Shown here: one piece after another, positions 8,947 through 16,611 of the stretch | Layout of the letters: each line of letters starts with the position of its first letter | How positions within the stretch are numbered: position 1 is the stretch's first letter | Origin: JAKFWF01 sp041745515 | GTDB lineage: Bacteria > Pseudomonadota > Alphaproteobacteria > Rhizobiales > Hyphomicrobiaceae | Reading direction: 5' to 3' | NCBI GenBank assembly: GCA_041745515.1 | Contig: JBGTIU010000057.1 | Coordinates: forward strand, 1-26,318 | DNA: 26,318 bases | The notes under the pieces: model-generated | Database searches by the model: none | Seen by the model: the letters and a program-made list of their open reading frames with translations, nothing else | Told to the model about the DNA's origin: nothing | Translations under genes and position numbers: made by a program

Positions 8947-9123
8947 ATGGGATTGAAAGCTCCGGGCCTGCTGACCTTCATGTTGGCGGTGATTTTGACC
9001 GTCTGCATCCTGGTCGTGAAATTCTTTGAGGCGCAAATCCCATTCATCCAAGGCAACGAATTCTGGGCTCTGATGATCGCGCACCTGATCCTGGTATTCG
9101 GGTGCCTGTTCCGCGGGATCTGA
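8947..9123 (+). CDS. 58-residue two-helix membrane protein
   Basis: A small inner-membrane protein. The ATG at 8947 is preceded by a good ribosome binding site (GGAAGGA at 8934-8940), which decides the start over the longer frame from 8806. Two hydrophobic helices are visible: PGLLTFMLAVILTVCILVV and FWALMIAHLILVFGCLF, joined by a short polar turn around EAQIPFIQGNE. It ends directly before a strong terminator. I do not recognise a named family. It may be the last gene of the group with the unknown membrane protein and YbjQ, though the 155-base gap leaves room for its own promoter. Confidence 0.75.
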   Translation: MGLKAPGLLTFMLAVILTVCILVVKFFEAQIPFIQGNEFWALMIAHLILVFGCLFRGI

Positions 9124-9154
9124 TCATTGTGCGCTGTCCCGGCGCTGCACGACG

Positions 9155-9182
9155 AAGGCCCCGATCTCGCGATCGGGGCCTT
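9155..9182. terminator. bidirectional terminator shared by the small membrane protein and hppA
   Basis: A perfect 10-base stem (GGCCCCGATC 9157-9166 with GATCGGGGCC 9171-9180) closes a TCGC tetraloop and is flanked by AA on the left and TTTGT on the right. It lies between two convergent genes ending at 9123 and 9221 and can serve both, although the T tracts are short. Confidence 0.8.
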
Positions 9183-9220
9183 TGTCGTAATTGCGTCGGC
9201 GGCCGGCGGCTACCCGTGAA

Positions 9221-11377
9221 TCAGTGGCTCAGCACCGCCAGCAGCAGCAACGCCACGATATTGGTGATCTTGATCGCCGGATTGACGGCCGGGCCAGCCG
9301 TGTCCTTGTAGGGATCGCCTACCGTATCGCCGGTCACGGACGCCTTGTGCGCCTCCGTACCTTTCATGTGCTTGACGCCGTCCTTGGCGACGAAGCCGTC
9401 CTCGAAGGCCTTCTTGGCGTTGTCCCAGGCGCCGCCGCCGGAGGTCATCGAGATCGCAACGAACAGCCCCGTCACGATCACACCGAGCAGCATCGCACCA
9501 ACGCAGCTGAAGGCGGCGCTCTTGCCACCAATCGCGTTGATGACAAAGAACAGCACGATCGGTGACAGCACGGGGAGCAGCGATGGTGCAATCATCTCCT
9601 TGATCGCGGCTTTCGTCAGCAGATCGACGGCACGGGCGTAATCCGGGCGCTCGGTGCCCTTCATGATGCCGGGCTTTTCCTTGAACTGGCGGCGTACTTC
9701 CTCGACGACCGAACCGGCCGCACGGCCGACGGCCGTCATGGCCATGCCGCCGAACAGGTAGGGTATGAGGCCGCCGAGCAGCAGGCCGACAACGACATAC
9801 GGATTGGCGAGCGAGAAATCCGGCGTTACGCCCTTGAAATACTGGAACACCGTGGAGCCCGGCTTGTTGGCCTCCGCGATGAAGTACTGAAGGTCGTAGC
9901 TGTAGGCGGCAAACAGCACCAGCGCACCGAGACCGGCCGAGCCGATCGCATAACCCTTGGTGACGGCCTTCGTCGTATTGCCGACCGCGTCGAGCGCGTC
10001 GGTCGAGCGGCGGACTTCCTTCGGCAGGCCCGCCATTTCGGCGATACCGCCGGCGTTATCCGTCACCGGGCCAAAGGCGTCGAGGGCCACGACCATGCCA
10101 GCAAGACCGAGCATCGTCGTCGTCGCGATGGCAGTGCCAAAGAGGCCGGCGAGGTTGTAGGTCAACAGGATGCCGGCGACGATCGCCAGCGTCGGCAGCG
10201 CCGTCGATTCGAGGGACACCGCGAGGCCTTGGATCACGTTGGTGCCGTGTCCCGTCACCGACGCCTGGCTGATCGAGCGCACCGGGCGGAAACCGATACC
10301 GGTGTAGTACTCCGTGATCCACACGATGAGGCCGGTGAGCGCGAGACCGACGAGGCCGCATTGGAACAGGCTCCAGCCGGTGATCGCGACGTTGCCGACC
10401 CTGCCGACCTCGCCGAAGCCGCCGAGCACGTACTGCGTCGCCACATAGAGCCCGCCGATCGACAGCACGGCCGACGCGATGACGCCGCGATAGAGCGCCC
10501 CCATGATCGAGCCGTTGGCCCCGAGCTTGACGAAGTAGGTGCCGACAATCGACGTTACGATGCAGGCGCCGCAGATCGCCAGCGGATAGACCATAAGCTT
10601 GGCAAGGCTCGGCTGTCCGGCAAAGAAGATCGCGGCCAGCACCATGGTCGCGACCACCGTTACCGCATAGGTCTCGAACAGGTCGGCCGCCATGCCGGCG
10701 CAATCGCCGACGTTGTCGCCGACGTTATCCGCGATCGTCGCCGGGTTGCGGGGATCATCTTCCGGAATTCCGGCTTCGACCTTGCCGACGAGATCAGCAC
10801 CGACGTCGGCGCCTTTGGTGAAGATGCCGCCGCCGAGACGTGCGAAAATCGAGATCAGCGAGGCGCCAAAGCCCAGCGCGACCAGGCTGTCGACAACGAT
10901 CCGGTCAGCCGGTTTGTAGCCAAGTGGACCAGTCAGCAGGAAAAAATAGATGGTGACGCCGAGCAGCGCCAGACCAGCCACCAGCATGCCGGTGATCGCG
11001 CCCGCCTTGAACGCGATGTCGAGGCCGCCTGCAAGCGACTGGGTCGCCGCCTGTGCCGTTCGCACGTTGGCGCGAACGGAAACATTCATGCCTATATAGC
11101 CGGCGATACCCGACAACACGGCGCCGAGCAGGAATCCGAATGCGGTCAACGCGCCGAGCAGTATCCAACCCAGCACAAAAATCACCGCACCGACCACGGC
11201 GATCGTCATGTACTGGCGGTTGAGATAGGCCTGCGCGCCCTCGCGGATGGCCGCAGCGATGTCCTGCATTTTCTTGTTGCCGGCATCAGCCGACATCACC
11301 TGCCGAGCGGTAAAGGCCGCATAAACGATTGACAGCGCCCCGCAGGCGATGACCGCCCAGAGTATGTTGGATATCAT
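9221..11377 (-). CDS. hppA: K+-independent membrane-bound proton-pumping pyrophosphatase
   Basis: A 718-residue integral membrane enzyme that uses pyrophosphate hydrolysis to pump protons. About 16 hydrophobic helices can be counted. The pyrophosphate/Mg site is intact: GADVGADLVGKVEAGIPEDD, then DNVGDNVGDCAGMAADLFETY, and a C-terminal KDTAGPAVNPAIKI segment. The K+-dependence switch reads GNTTKA with lysine near residue 470. By the family rule this marks a K+-independent H+-PPase, whereas K+-dependent forms have alanine there. The frame is open to 11533, but ATG 11377 (MISNILWAV) has a GGGGAG ribosome binding site five bases upstream and gives the usual family start. The gene lies immediately downstream of thiL but is separated by 309 bases and a hairpin, so it has its own promoter. 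Confidence 0.97.
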   Translation of the reverse strand: MISNILWAVIACGALSIVYAAFTARQVMSADAGNKKMQDIAAAIREGAQAYLNRQYMTIAVVGAVIFVLGWILLGALTAFGFLLGAVLSGIAGYIGMNVSVRANVRTAQAATQSLAGGLDIAFKAGAITGMLVAGLALLGVTIYFFLLTGPLGYKPADRIVVDSLVALGFGASLISIFARLGGGIFTKGADVGADLVGKVEAGIPEDDPRNPATIADNVGDNVGDCAGMAADLFETYAVTVVATMVLAAIFFAGQPSLAKLMVYPLAICGACIVTSIVGTYFVKLGANGSIMGALYRGVIASAVLSIGGLYVATQYVLGGFGEVGRVGNVAITGWSLFQCGLVGLALTGLIVWITEYYTGIGFRPVRSISQASVTGHGTNVIQGLAVSLESTALPTLAIVAGILLTYNLAGLFGTAIATTTMLGLAGMVVALDAFGPVTDNAGGIAEMAGLPKEVRRSTDALDAVGNTTKAVTKGYAIGSAGLGALVLFAAYSYDLQYFIAEANKPGSTVFQYFKGVTPDFSLANPYVVVGLLLGGLIPYLFGGMAMTAVGRAAGSVVEEVRRQFKEKPGIMKGTERPDYARAVDLLTKAAIKEMIAPSLLPVLSPIVLFFVINAIGGKSAAFSCVGAMLLGVIVTGLFVAISMTSGGGAWDNAKKAFEDGFVAKDGVKHMKGTEAHKASVTGDTVGDPYKDTAGPAVNPAIKITNIVALLLLAVLSH

Positions 11378-11498
11378 TGAACTCCCCATCGGCCTTCCAT
11401 GGCCTAAAACATCTTGCCGTTGAACACGAAAGGACACCGGCCAAGCAGCTTTGCCACCTGGCCTGCGCTTCCGTTCGAAAACAACCGGAGTCCGACCA

Positions 11499-11514
11499 AT
11501 GTTCGCGGGAACAT
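11499..11514. promoter_or_regulatory. perfect inverted repeat upstream of hppA, possible operator
   Basis: ATGTTC at 11499-11504 and GAACAT at 11509-11514 are separated by GCGG. The site lies about 120 bases upstream of the hppA start. The symmetry suits a dimeric repressor. It does not match the alphaproteobacterial LexA direct-repeat box. Function is a guess. Confidence 0.3.
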
Positions 11515-11657
11515 AGCCGCGCAACGCAGGCACCTATGAGCATGGCAAATTTGACGCTATGAATCGGCTTGTATCGCCTGCCCTCCCTCCAGCGGCGGGA
11601 CCATGCCAAAATACAACTAGCGTTGCAACCGCAGTCCAAGCTGTGTTTCGTCGGATA

Positions 11658-11680
11658 AAGATTAAAACGGCAAAGCCGTT
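11658..11680 (-). terminator. probable terminator of the glyA-nrdR-rib-nusB-thiL operon
   Basis: On the minus strand, AACGGC-TTT-GCCGTT (plus positions 11665-11679) forms a 6-base stem followed directly by TTAATCTTT. It lies seven bases beyond the thiL stop. The stem is short, so termination may be partial. Confidence 0.5.
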
Positions 11681-11686
11681 CCGCGT

Positions 11687-12688
11687 TCAGAAGTGGTCGT
11701 ATCCGGTCTTGGGCAGCACGATGTCCGCACCTGCGGCGTCCCTGATCGACAGTCCACTGCCAACAACCATCTCGCCGATGTCGGCCATATCGACGCCGGC
11801 ATCGAGAGCTGCTTCCGCAAAGTCCTCGGCTATTGCTGGCGGGACACTACAAAGAATTTCGTAGTCATCGCCGCCGCTTAGCGCCATCAGACGCACATCC
11901 GATGATTGCGCGGCGATTCGTGCGGCGACGGACGACAACGGCAAATTTTCGAGTTGGACGGTTGCACCCACCCCTGACGCCTTGCACATGCGCCCCAGAT
12001 CCTTGGCAAGACCGTCCGAAACATCCATCGCGGCCGAGGCGAACTTCAGCAGCAGAGCCGAAAGTTCGACGCGAGGCTGCGGCAAAAGATAGCGATCGAG
12101 CAAGAACTGTCGATCTTCGCTTGTCAGGGCGGCAAAGCGTTTGGCGTCCATATTTCGACGCAGAATGAGGCCCAGCGCAGCATCGCCCAGCGTGCCGGAA
12201 ACAAACACCCGATCTCCGACTTCGGCCGTCTCACGCCGCACCATCTTTCCCTCGGGCACCGTGCCAATTGCCGTGATGGTGACGGATAGAGGCACGCCGG
12301 CGCGTCGGTCGGTGTCGCCACCGATCAGGCTAAGGCCGAAGTGTTCCTGTGCATCCTTCAGGCTCGACGTGAAACGGATCATCCAGTCGCTCGATGGCGC
12401 CTCGGGAAAACTAAGTACCATGAGATACGCGTGTGGTGACGCGCCTTTCGCGACAAGGTCCGAGATGTTCACGGCGAGCGCGCGCCAGGCGATATTTTCC
12501 GGAGTCTCGTCCGCAAAGAAATGCACGTCCGTCACCACCGCATCGCTCGTGACGACGAGATCGCTTCCCGGCGGAGGTCGAAGGATCGCGCAATCGTCTT
12601 TCAAGCCGAACGCGCCGGGATAACCGCTCGCCAGCGGCGCCAGGTACTGCTCGATCAGTTCTTCTTCGCTGGCAATGCTTTTCGCCAT
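11687..12688 (-). CDS. thiL: thiamine-monophosphate kinase
   Basis: A 333-residue cytosolic enzyme that phosphorylates thiamine monophosphate to the active cofactor thiamine diphosphate. The ATP/Mg-binding motifs of the PurM-like fold are present: FGLKDDCAIL, TSDAVVTDVHFF, NISDLVAKGASPHAYLMVLS, LIGGDTDRRAGVPLSVTITAIG, MDVSDGLAKDLGRM and MALSGGDDYEILC. The first motif usually reads GDDAA and here is KDDCA, a mild deviation. ATG 12688 (MAKSIAS) is preferred; a GTG at 12700 would add four residues and lies two bases after a GGAG, too close to be ideal. It is the last gene of the operon, 25 bases after nusB. Confidence 0.95.
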   Translation of the reverse strand: MAKSIASEEELIEQYLAPLASGYPGAFGLKDDCAILRPPPGSDLVVTSDAVVTDVHFFADETPENIAWRALAVNISDLVAKGASPHAYLMVLSFPEAPSSDWMIRFTSSLKDAQEHFGLSLIGGDTDRRAGVPLSVTITAIGTVPEGKMVRRETAEVGDRVFVSGTLGDAALGLILRRNMDAKRFAALTSEDRQFLLDRYLLPQPRVELSALLLKFASAAMDVSDGLAKDLGRMCKASGVGATVQLENLPLSSVAARIAAQSSDVRLMALSGGDDYEILCSVPPAIAEDFAEAALDAGVDMADIGEMVVGSGLSIRDAAGADIVLPKTGYDHF

Positions 12689-12713
12689 GCAGAAATTCAC
12701 CGCTCCGGCCGAT

Positions 12714-13193
12714 TCAGGTCTTATTGAACTCGGGCGCGCGCAAGCGCCGGGCGAGTTTATCTAGAACGCCGTTGATGACCTTTGGTTCTTCCTCATTAAA
12801 AAATGCGTTGGCGACCTCAACATACTCATTGATGACAACCCGCGCCGGAACGTCGGGCCTGTCCATCAATTCGTAAACGCCGGCCCGCAGAATTGCCCGC
12901 AGGATGCTGTCGACGCGGACCAGCCGCCAACCCGCCGCGAGCTGTTGATCGACGATCGGGTCAATCTCGAGTTGCCGACGCACCACTCCGCGCAGTACGT
13001 CGGCAAAAAAAATCGGATCGGCCCCTTTCTGATTGCCATCCGCCTCTTCGCCGCTGAAGCGCAACGCCGAGAACTCGGTCACGATATCGTTGATGTCGGT
13101 ACCGGCCAGATCCATCTGATAGAGCGCCTGCACAGCCGCCATCCGTGAGGCCCCGCGGGAACGCGACACATTCGTGCGGGGGCTCTTGCTCAT
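12714..13193 (-). CDS. nusB: transcription antitermination factor NusB
   Basis: A 159-residue all-helical RNA-binding protein that joins NusE (S10) on boxA RNA for rRNA antitermination. Recognisable parts are RGASRMAAVQALYQMDLAG, the DPIVDQQLAAGWRLVRVDSI region with ILRAILRAGVYELM, and the C-terminal VVINEYVEVANAFFNEEEP followed by VINGVLDKLARRLR. The ATG overlaps the ribH stop in an ATGA arrangement at 13190-13193, so translation is probably coupled. Location after ribH is the common proteobacterial order. Confidence 0.96.
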   Translation of the reverse strand: MSKSPRTNVSRSRGASRMAAVQALYQMDLAGTDINDIVTEFSALRFSGEEADGNQKGADPIFFADVLRGVVRRQLEIDPIVDQQLAAGWRLVRVDSILRAILRAGVYELMDRPDVPARVVINEYVEVANAFFNEEEPKVINGVLDKLARRLRAPEFNKT

Positions 13194-13720
13194 GAATGCG
13201 GCGTCTTGCTGGACGCTGGCTCGAAATTAGCTGCGATCTCGATCAGCCGCAGGCAAGCCCGGACCGCTTCTGCGCCCTTGCCCGAGCGACCGCCTCGTGC
13301 CCGCGCCATCGCCTGGGCTTCGGTATCGACAGTCAGGATGGCATTGCCCACCGGAATGGCGTGGTGCATGCACACTTCATAGGTCCAATGATTGGCGTTG
13401 TTGCATACGATGTCGTAATGCGACGTCTCGCCACGGATGACGCAACCGAGCAGAACAACTCCCGCGTAGCGTGCGCTGGCGGCGGATGCCGGAATCGCGC
13501 CAGCCTTCACGGCCGCGGCCAGAACCTGCGGGATCTCCAGGGCGCCGGGGACCTCCACGCGTTCGAAGGCGATGCCCTGAGCGCTGAGTTCGGCAATCGC
13601 CCCGTCGACAAGCGCCCGGCCAATGGTTTCATAATAGTGCGCCTCGATGATAAGAATCGGCAGCTTTGGCCTCGCGGCGGGATCGATCGCCCAATCCACG
13701 CCTGTACCTTTGCCGGCCAT
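13190..13720 (-). CDS. ribH: 6,7-dimethyl-8-ribityllumazine synthase
   Basis: A 176-residue enzyme that condenses 5-amino-6-ribitylaminouracil with dihydroxybutanone phosphate, the penultimate riboflavin step. Motifs are VEVPGALEIPQVLAAAV, the LLGCVIRGETSHYDIVCN segment with the catalytic histidine, and a C-terminal GGRSGKGAEAVRACLRLI. The start is set at ATG 13720, which shares one base with the upstream stop (TGATG) and has a GGAAG eight bases before it. The GTG at 13723 would add one residue and has poorer spacing. The length is slightly above the usual 155-160 because of N- and C-terminal tails. Confidence 0.96.
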   Translation of the reverse strand: MAGKGTGVDWAIDPAARPKLPILIIEAHYYETIGRALVDGAIAELSAQGIAFERVEVPGALEIPQVLAAAVKAGAIPASAASARYAGVVLLGCVIRGETSHYDIVCNNANHWTYEVCMHHAIPVGNAILTVDTEAQAMARARGGRSGKGAEAVRACLRLIEIAANFEPASSKTPHS

Positions 13721-14889
13721 CACTCGATCTTCCGTGTGTCGACAATTTTCAATCCGTAGCCATCGAGGCCGACGTAGACCGAACTCGCCGCGTTCGACAA
13801 CAGGATCATGTCAGTGACGCCCAGCTCGCGCAGGATCTGACTGCCGATGCCGATATCGACGCGCCGTCTTTCCTGACCCTCCCGGCTGCCCGGGACTTTT
13901 GGCCGGCCTTCCCGGGCAAGCCCTTCCGAAACCGATTTCGGGCGCAGGTCGCGCAACAGAACGATGACACCTCGACCCTCAGCCTCAATCATCCGCATGG
14001 ATTTTTCGATTAAGGAGCCCCGTCTGCCGGCCTGTCCGCCATCGATGCCTACGCCGAGAAGATCGGCCAGCGGGTTCACGGCGTGAACCCTGACCAGTAC
14101 CGGGCCGGCGACGCTGAGATCGCCCTTCACCAGCGCCAGATGCTCGCAGGCATCTACCGTTGTCGCAAAAACGTGGAGCGCGAATTTACCGCCGTACACG
14201 CTTTCGACATCACGGCGCGCGACGGGCCGGATCAAGCGGTCATTCGACAGGCGATGGGCGATCATATCCTCGATAGTGCCGATCTTCAGGCTATGCTTTT
14301 GAGCGAAGCCAACGAGGTCGGGCATCCGCGCCATGGTGCCGTCATCGTTCATGATCTCGCAGATGACAGCGGCCGGATAGAGCCCGGCCATGCGGCACAG
14401 ATCGATCGACGCTTCCGTATGGCCGGCGCGGATCAGCACGCCACCGTCGCGTGCGATCAGGGGGAACACGTGTCCCGGCGACACGACGTCCTCGTGGCCT
14501 TTGCTGGCATCGATCGCGGTGGCGATGGTGCGGGCGCGGTCGTGCGCCGAGATGCCAGTCGTGATGCCCTCGCGCGCTTCGATGGAAACGGTGAAAGCAG
14601 TGCCGGTGCGTGACGCATTGGCCCGAACCATGCTTTCGAGCCGCAGTTCCTGGCCGCGCGCTTTGGTGAGCGACAGGCAAATCAGCCCGCGGCCATGCTT
14701 CGCCATGAAGTTGACGGCGTCGGGTGTCGCCATCTGGGCTGGGATTAACAGATCGCCTTCGTTCTCGCGATCTTCGGCATCGACCAGAATGATCATCCGG
14801 CCGTTGCGCAAATCCTCGACGATCTCGGACGTCGTCGACAGAAAACCCCTTCCGCCTTGATACTCGACGGTCTTCAAGCCTTTGGTCAC
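13720..14889 (-). CDS. ribB: 3,4-dihydroxy-2-butanone-4-phosphate synthase with degenerate GTP cyclohydrolase II domain (RibBX type)
   Basis: A 389-residue two-domain protein. Residues about 13-215 form an intact RibB domain that makes dihydroxybutanone phosphate from ribulose 5-phosphate: DAEDRENEGDLLIPA, the RTGTAFTVSIEAREGITTGI loop, GHVFPLIARDGGVL, RAGHTEASIDLCRMAG and EIMNDDGTMARMPDL. The C-terminal half aligns in layout with GTP cyclohydrolase II, but the zinc site (normally CX10CGC after RVHSEC) is absent: the segment reads LVRVHAVNPLADLLG with no cysteines. This half is therefore probably not a cyclohydrolase. Such degenerate forms are known in alphaproteobacteria. The gene starts with GTG 14889, overlapping the upstream stop as GTGA. 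Confidence 0.92.
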   Translation of the reverse strand: MTKGLKTVEYQGGRGFLSTTSEIVEDLRNGRMIILVDAEDRENEGDLLIPAQMATPDAVNFMAKHGRGLICLSLTKARGQELRLESMVRANASRTGTAFTVSIEAREGITTGISAHDRARTIATAIDASKGHEDVVSPGHVFPLIARDGGVLIRAGHTEASIDLCRMAGLYPAAVICEIMNDDGTMARMPDLVGFAQKHSLKIGTIEDMIAHRLSNDRLIRPVARRDVESVYGGKFALHVFATTVDACEHLALVKGDLSVAGPVLVRVHAVNPLADLLGVGIDGGQAGRRGSLIEKSMRMIEAEGRGVIVLLRDLRPKSVSEGLAREGRPKVPGSREGQERRRVDIGIGSQILRELGVTDMILLSNAASSVYVGLDGYGLKIVDTRKIE

Positions 14890-16610
14890 CGGCGGAACTC
14901 CATCAGTCGCGCAACGTAGCGGGCAAACATATCGACTTCGAGATTGACCCGGTCGCCCGCCTGCTTTCTACCCCAGGTCGTGGCACCCAAGCTATGCGGA
15001 ATGAGATTGACGCCGAAACGGTTTCCATTGACCTCGTTGACCGTCAGTGATGTGCCGTCGAGCGCAATCGAGCCTTTCGGCGCGATGAATTTGGCAAGAT
15101 CCTCCCCCACCTCGAGCGTGAAGCGCTGACTTCCGCCATCGGCCTTGACCTCGATGATCGAGGCAACGCCATCGACATGACCTGAAACAACGTGGCCGCC
15201 GAGTTCGTCTCCCGCCTTCAGCGAGCGTTCTAGGTTGACCTTGGTACCGGGCTGCCAACCACCAAGCGTGGTTTTTGACAGCGTTTCATTAGAGACATCG
15301 ACGGAAAACTCGCTGTTTTGGCGCTCGGCTCGCACGCCAGTAACGGTCAGGCAGCAGCCGTCGCAACAGATGGACGCGCCAGTCATTATCGATGCCGGCA
15401 GATAACTCGACCGAATTGTGATTCGGCCGGCCTCATTGCGAACCACTTCCCCGATATCCGTCACAAGGCCTGTGAACATTGGTTTTTGCCCTTCGAACCA
15501 GTAGTGCTCGATCATATCCCCTGTCACGGCTTCGCGCGACAACAGCCGCCAATCGGCGTTAGCAGTAATGCACTCCAGGCCGTCGGCGCCGAACGCCGGC
15601 GAGCCGTGCGTCGATCCCACGGCGACTGCACCGCGCATGATGACGCATTCGTCGGCATAACCGCCGGCGATGAACGCCGCTGCAACCTTCGGCCCGCCTT
15701 CGACCAGCAGGCGCGTGATGCCGCGCCCTGCCAGCACCTGCAACACTTGCGATAGGTCTAGTCCCTGCCCGTCGGCGCCACGCGAGACGCCGACGACCTC
15801 GATACGGCCACCGACCGGAAAGGCGGAATGCGCCTGTGCCGTCTCCGTGCTGGTGAAGATCATCACCGGAACTGTCGCCGCCGTTTTCATTATGCGTGTA
15901 CTGCGCTTCAGCGCGAAGCTGGTATCGAGGATTACACGCAAAGGCGATCGGCCACTAAGACCTGGTAAGCGGCAGGTCAACTCGGGATCGTCCGCATGCG
16001 CAGTGCCAATGCCAACCAGAATGGCATCGGCCCTCGCGCGCAGCAGGTGTGCCCGCGCGCGCGCCGCCTCGCTCGTGATCCAGACCGGATGGCCGTCCCG
16101 TCCACGCGGCACAAACGCGTCCGATCCGACTGCGAGCTTGATCTGCACGGAGGGGCGGTTCCGCGTCACGCGGCGGATATGCCCGATCGTCATGCGCCGG
16201 CAGTCGTCCGCCAGCACACCGACGTCGACGGCGACGCCGGCATCCCTTAGCCGCGCGATGCCCCGACCGGACACCCGCAGATCCGGATCCTCCACCCCGA
16301 TGACGGTACGCGCAATCCCTGAAGCGATCAGCGCGTCCGCGCACGGGGGCGTTTGTCCGAAATGCGAGCATGGTTCGAGCGTTACGTACATCGTCGCGCC
16401 GCGCGCCGACGGACCGGCCCGATCGAGTGCATTGGTCTCGGCGTGCGGCCGGCCATCGGGCTGCGTCCAGCCCCGCGCGATGACGACCGCCTTTGCTTCG
16501 TCGACGATCACTGCGCCGACTGCAGGATTGGCGCCTGTGTGGCCAAGTCCGCGCTTGGCCATTCGCAGGGCCATTCGCATGTACGCGTGATCCCGGTTGT
16601 CCGATGGCAT
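14886..16610 (-). CDS. ribD-ribE: fused RibD (deaminase/reductase) and RibE (riboflavin synthase)
   Basis: One uninterrupted frame of 574 residues carries two complete riboflavin enzymes. Residues 1-377 are RibD. The zinc deaminase part contains GANPAVGAVI, RPHAETNAL and EPCSHFGQTPPCADAL. The reductase part contains KLAVGSD, VWITSEAARARAHLLRARAD, AILVGIGTAHADDPEL and LLVEGGPKVAAAFI. The RibD part ends HYWFEGQKP and continues directly into MFTGLVTDIGEVV, the canonical RibE start at 15479. RibE then shows CDGCCLTVTGV, the LGGHVVSGHVDGVA segment, ALDGTSLTVNEV and NLIPHSLGATTWG, ending at 14886. No stop codon separates them, although both parts are full length. ATG 16610 lies one base after the nrdR stop. 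A Shine-Dalgarno-like GAAGGG precedes MFTG, so free RibE may also be made. Confidence 0.9.
   Translation of the reverse strand: MPSDNRDHAYMRMALRMAKRGLGHTGANPAVGAVIVDEAKAVVIARGWTQPDGRPHAETNALDRAGPSARGATMYVTLEPCSHFGQTPPCADALIASGIARTVIGVEDPDLRVSGRGIARLRDAGVAVDVGVLADDCRRMTIGHIRRVTRNRPSVQIKLAVGSDAFVPRGRDGHPVWITSEAARARAHLLRARADAILVGIGTAHADDPELTCRLPGLSGRSPLRVILDTSFALKRSTRIMKTAATVPVMIFTSTETAQAHSAFPVGGRIEVVGVSRGADGQGLDLSQVLQVLAGRGITRLLVEGGPKVAAAFIAGGYADECVIMRGAVAVGSTHGSPAFGADGLECITANADWRLLSREAVTGDMIEHYWFEGQKPMFTGLVTDIGEVVRNEAGRITIRSSYLPASIMTGASICCDGCCLTVTGVRAERQNSEFSVDVSNETLSKTTLGGWQPGTKVNLERSLKAGDELGGHVVSGHVDGVASIIEVKADGGSQRFTLEVGEDLAKFIAPKGSIALDGTSLTVNEVNGNRFGVNLIPHSLGATTWGRKQAGDRVNLEVDMFARYVARLMEFRR
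15480..15494 (-). promoter_or_regulatory. possible internal ribosome binding site for separate RibE synthesis
   Basis: On the minus strand GAAGGG (plus positions 15489-15494) stands nine bases before the ATG at 15477-15479 that begins the RibE part. The site is encoded within the last RibD codons. It may be a relic of the two-gene state or may still yield free RibE alongside the fusion. Confidence 0.4.
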
Positions 16611-16611
16611 C

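Larger units (their letters stand above)
11378..11686. other. intergenic region between thiL and hppA
   Basis: 309 bases without a convincing gene. It holds the thiL-side terminator (11658-11680), a perfect inverted repeat (11499-11514) and, by position, the hppA promoter on the minus strand. No good sigma-70 hexamer pair was evident. Confidence 0.5.

Noticed and set aside
10229..11332. Plus-strand frame of 367 residues antisense to hppA
   Set aside because: The composition is rich in His, Arg and Asp without structure, and the opposite strand encodes an intact pyrophosphatase.
11499..11514. LexA/SOS box upstream of hppA
   Set aside because: The alphaproteobacterial LexA site is a direct repeat (GTTC-N7-GTTC); this is an inverted repeat with a 4-base spacer.
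15670..16590. Plus-strand frame of 306 residues antisense to ribD
   Set aside because: Low-complexity Arg/Ser/Ala composition and no start signal; the minus strand carries all RibD motifs.
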